Assembly: GCA_040878225.1 (NCBI GenBank)
Contig: JBBDMR010000111.1
Span: forward strand, 1 to 15,532
Direction: 5' to 3'
DNA from: MA-ANB-1 sp040878225
Lineage (GTDB): Bacteria; Actinomycetota; Acidimicrobiia; Spongiisociales; ZC4RG35
DNA: 15,532 nucleotides
The translations under genes were made by a program, and so were the position numbers. Positions 14,577-15,532 of this stretch are shown piece after piece. The stretch's first letter is position 1, and every line of letters starts with the position of its first letter. The notes beneath the pieces are model-generated. The model worked only from the letters and a program-made list of their open reading frames with translations, made no database searches and had not been told where the DNA came from.

Positions 14577-14996
14577 TCAGCTCGTCTCCTGGATCCGGAT
14601 CATGTTGCCCGCCGGATCGCGGAATGCGCAATCGCGGACGCCGTACGGCTAGTCGGTTGGCTCCTGAACGACTTCGGCGTCGCTGGCCTGCAACCGGTCG
14701 AAGACACTGTCCAGATCGGGAGTGGCGAGGTTGACGCCTGCATAGGTGCCTTTGGCCATCATCTCAGCGATGGTGCGGCTCTCGTCCTCGGTGACCCCGG
14801 GACTGGCCGCCGGCGGGAACAGGACTATTGCTGTGGAAGGCTGGCCGGCGGGGCCAACGGTCATCCAGCGCATCCCCTCGTATCCGACATCCATGCGGAC
14901 CTCGAAACCGAGGATGTCGCGGTAGAACGCCAGGGCGGCGTCCGGATCGTTTTGCGGGAGGAAGCTCGAATGAATTGTTATGTCCATGTCGGCCAC
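14577..14996 (-). pseudogene. VOC (glyoxalase-fold) gene interrupted by an in-frame amber codon
   Basis: The product is a vicinal-oxygen-chelate protein: ITIHSSFLPQNDPDAALAFYRDILGFEV opens the fold and AGVNLATPDLDSVFDRLQASDAEVVQEPTD continues it. TAG at 14649-14651 stops translation after 115 residues. Past it the same frame reads PYGVRDCAFRDPAGNMIRIQE and ends at TGA (14577-14579), which is the standard C-terminal strand and includes the glutamate (residue 137) that is usually a metal ligand. CAG to TAG, one base change, explains it. Full length would be 139 residues. The start may be GTG at 14996 or ATG at 14987; neither has a good ribosome site. Only 1 base separates GTG 14996 from the AraC stop at 14998. 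The substrate is unknown; such proteins act in drug resistance or small-molecule detoxification. A sequencing error or readthrough are alternatives to true decay. Confidence 0.85.
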
Positions 14997-14997
14997 A

Positions 14998-15435
14998 CTA
15001 CGAAGGGCTTGGGACAGTTGCTTCTCGATTCCTGATCGGTCTGGTCACCTGTTTCGCCACACACGGTGGCATGCCGACGGTCGCCTGCGCCTCCTGTTGC
15101 CGGTATACGCTGGGAGGCACACCGACCAACTCGGTGAAGCGGGTGCTGAAAGTGCCCAATGAAGAGCATCCCACGGTGAAGCAAACCTCGGTGACGGTGA
15201 GGTCGCCGCGACGTAACAGCGCCATTGCGCGCTCGATACGCCGCGTCATGAGATAGGAGTACGGCGACTCGCCATACGCAAGGGGGAACTGGCGGCTGAG
15301 GTGTCCGGCAGACATGTGCGCTTCCCGGGCGAGCGCTTCGACGTCTAATGGCAGGGCGTAGTCCCGGTCGATCCGATCGCGGACACGGCGCAGCCAGACG
15401 AGGTCGTCGAGATGCTCTGCGGGGGCCTTGCTCAC
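14998..15435 (-). CDS. AraC/XylS-type transcriptional regulator
   Basis: A 145-residue single-domain regulator. The two helix-turn-helix units of the AraC DNA-binding domain are visible: LDVEALAREAHMSAGHLSRQFPLAYGESPYSYL (30-62) and TVTEVCFTVGCSSLGTFSTRFTELVGVPPSVYR (80-112), with the conserved RRIERAMALLRRG linker helix. There is no N-terminal ligand-binding domain. The tail after residue 113 is variable. Start GTG at 15435 is the only good one before the in-frame stop at 15505-15507; it has no clear ribosome site, so it may be leaderless. No promoter is evident in the 97 bases to the window edge. It ends one base before the VOC start, so it probably controls the VOC and UvrA-like genes downstream. 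A similar AraC-VOC-UvrA-like order is, to my recollection, common in actinobacteria. Confidence 0.88.
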   Translation of the reverse strand: MSKAPAEHLDDLVWLRRVRDRIDRDYALPLDVEALAREAHMSAGHLSRQFPLAYGESPYSYLMTRRIERAMALLRRGDLTVTEVCFTVGCSSLGTFSTRFTELVGVPPSVYRQQEAQATVGMPPCVAKQVTRPIRNREATVPSPS

Positions 15436-15532
15436 GCGCGAAATCGTGCCACGTCTTCGCAGGATTGTCGAACGACCGGTATGCGTATTCCCAGCACCGC
15501 CAGATCAATATGCTTCGAGCGCCTCGGCGGAT

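Noticed and set aside
14031..15035. 334-codon plus-strand frame over the UvrA-like start and VOC gene
   Set aside because: It shows no family motif and is explained by codon bias of the minus-strand genes.
14978..15508. 176-codon minus-strand frame overlapping the AraC gene
   Set aside because: It is the plus-one shadow of the AraC frame, which carries both helix-turn-helix units; the reading FDNPAKTWHDFAR near its start resembles protein but has no conserved continuation.

Overview
The window comes from a GC-rich actinobacterium. This follows from a complete Pup-proteasome gene cluster, frequent GTG starts and the gene order trmI-arc-dop-pup-prcB-prcA-pafA-pafB-pafC, which is typical of that phylum. 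The flanking genes differ from the mycobacterial neighbourhood (no tatA, tatC or helY after pafC). A deep-branching class such as Acidimicrobiia would fit, but I cannot prove it from the sequence.

Layout. Positions 61-9713, all on the minus strand and read right to left, form one long unit. It starts with a 30-residue membrane peptide, then a TrmI-type tRNA methyltransferase, the proteasomal ATPase ARC/Mpa, the depupylase Dop, Pup, the proteasome beta and alpha subunits, the Pup ligase PafA, the two WYL regulators PafB and PafC, and finally a small zinc-ribbon protein. Junctions are very tight (1-bp and 4-bp stop/start overlaps), except the 167-bp dop-pup gap, the 97-bp trmI-arc gap and the 63-84 bp pafC to zinc-ribbon gap. 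Positions 9751-10005 hold a divergent orphan gene. Positions 10042-10528 hold two small overlapping membrane-protein genes on the minus strand. Positions 10594-11874 hold an MFS exporter on the plus strand, followed by a hairpin terminator. Positions 12125-15435, minus strand, hold an AraC-type regulator, a VOC (glyoxalase-fold) gene broken by an in-frame amber codon, and a short UvrA-like ABC protein of the UvrA2/DrrC type.

How the genes work together. PafA attaches Pup to substrate lysines, ARC/Mpa captures pupylated substrates on its N-terminal coiled coils, unfolds them and feeds the PrcA/PrcB core, and Dop removes Pup. This Pup is encoded already ending in Gly-Gly-Glu, so it should be ligatable without Dop deamidation. 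PafB and PafC are, in mycobacteria, DNA-damage-responsive transcription activators. The UvrA-like protein at the right end is a second nucleic-acid-stress or drug-tolerance theme with its own small regulator.

No CRISPR array, tRNA, rRNA, insertion sequence, phage or clearly new large system is visible. The less-described parts are small: the 30-residue peptide heading the operon, a possible 49-codon ORF squeezed between dop and pup, the zinc-ribbon protein at the operon end, the divergent orphan, and the amber codon in the VOC gene.
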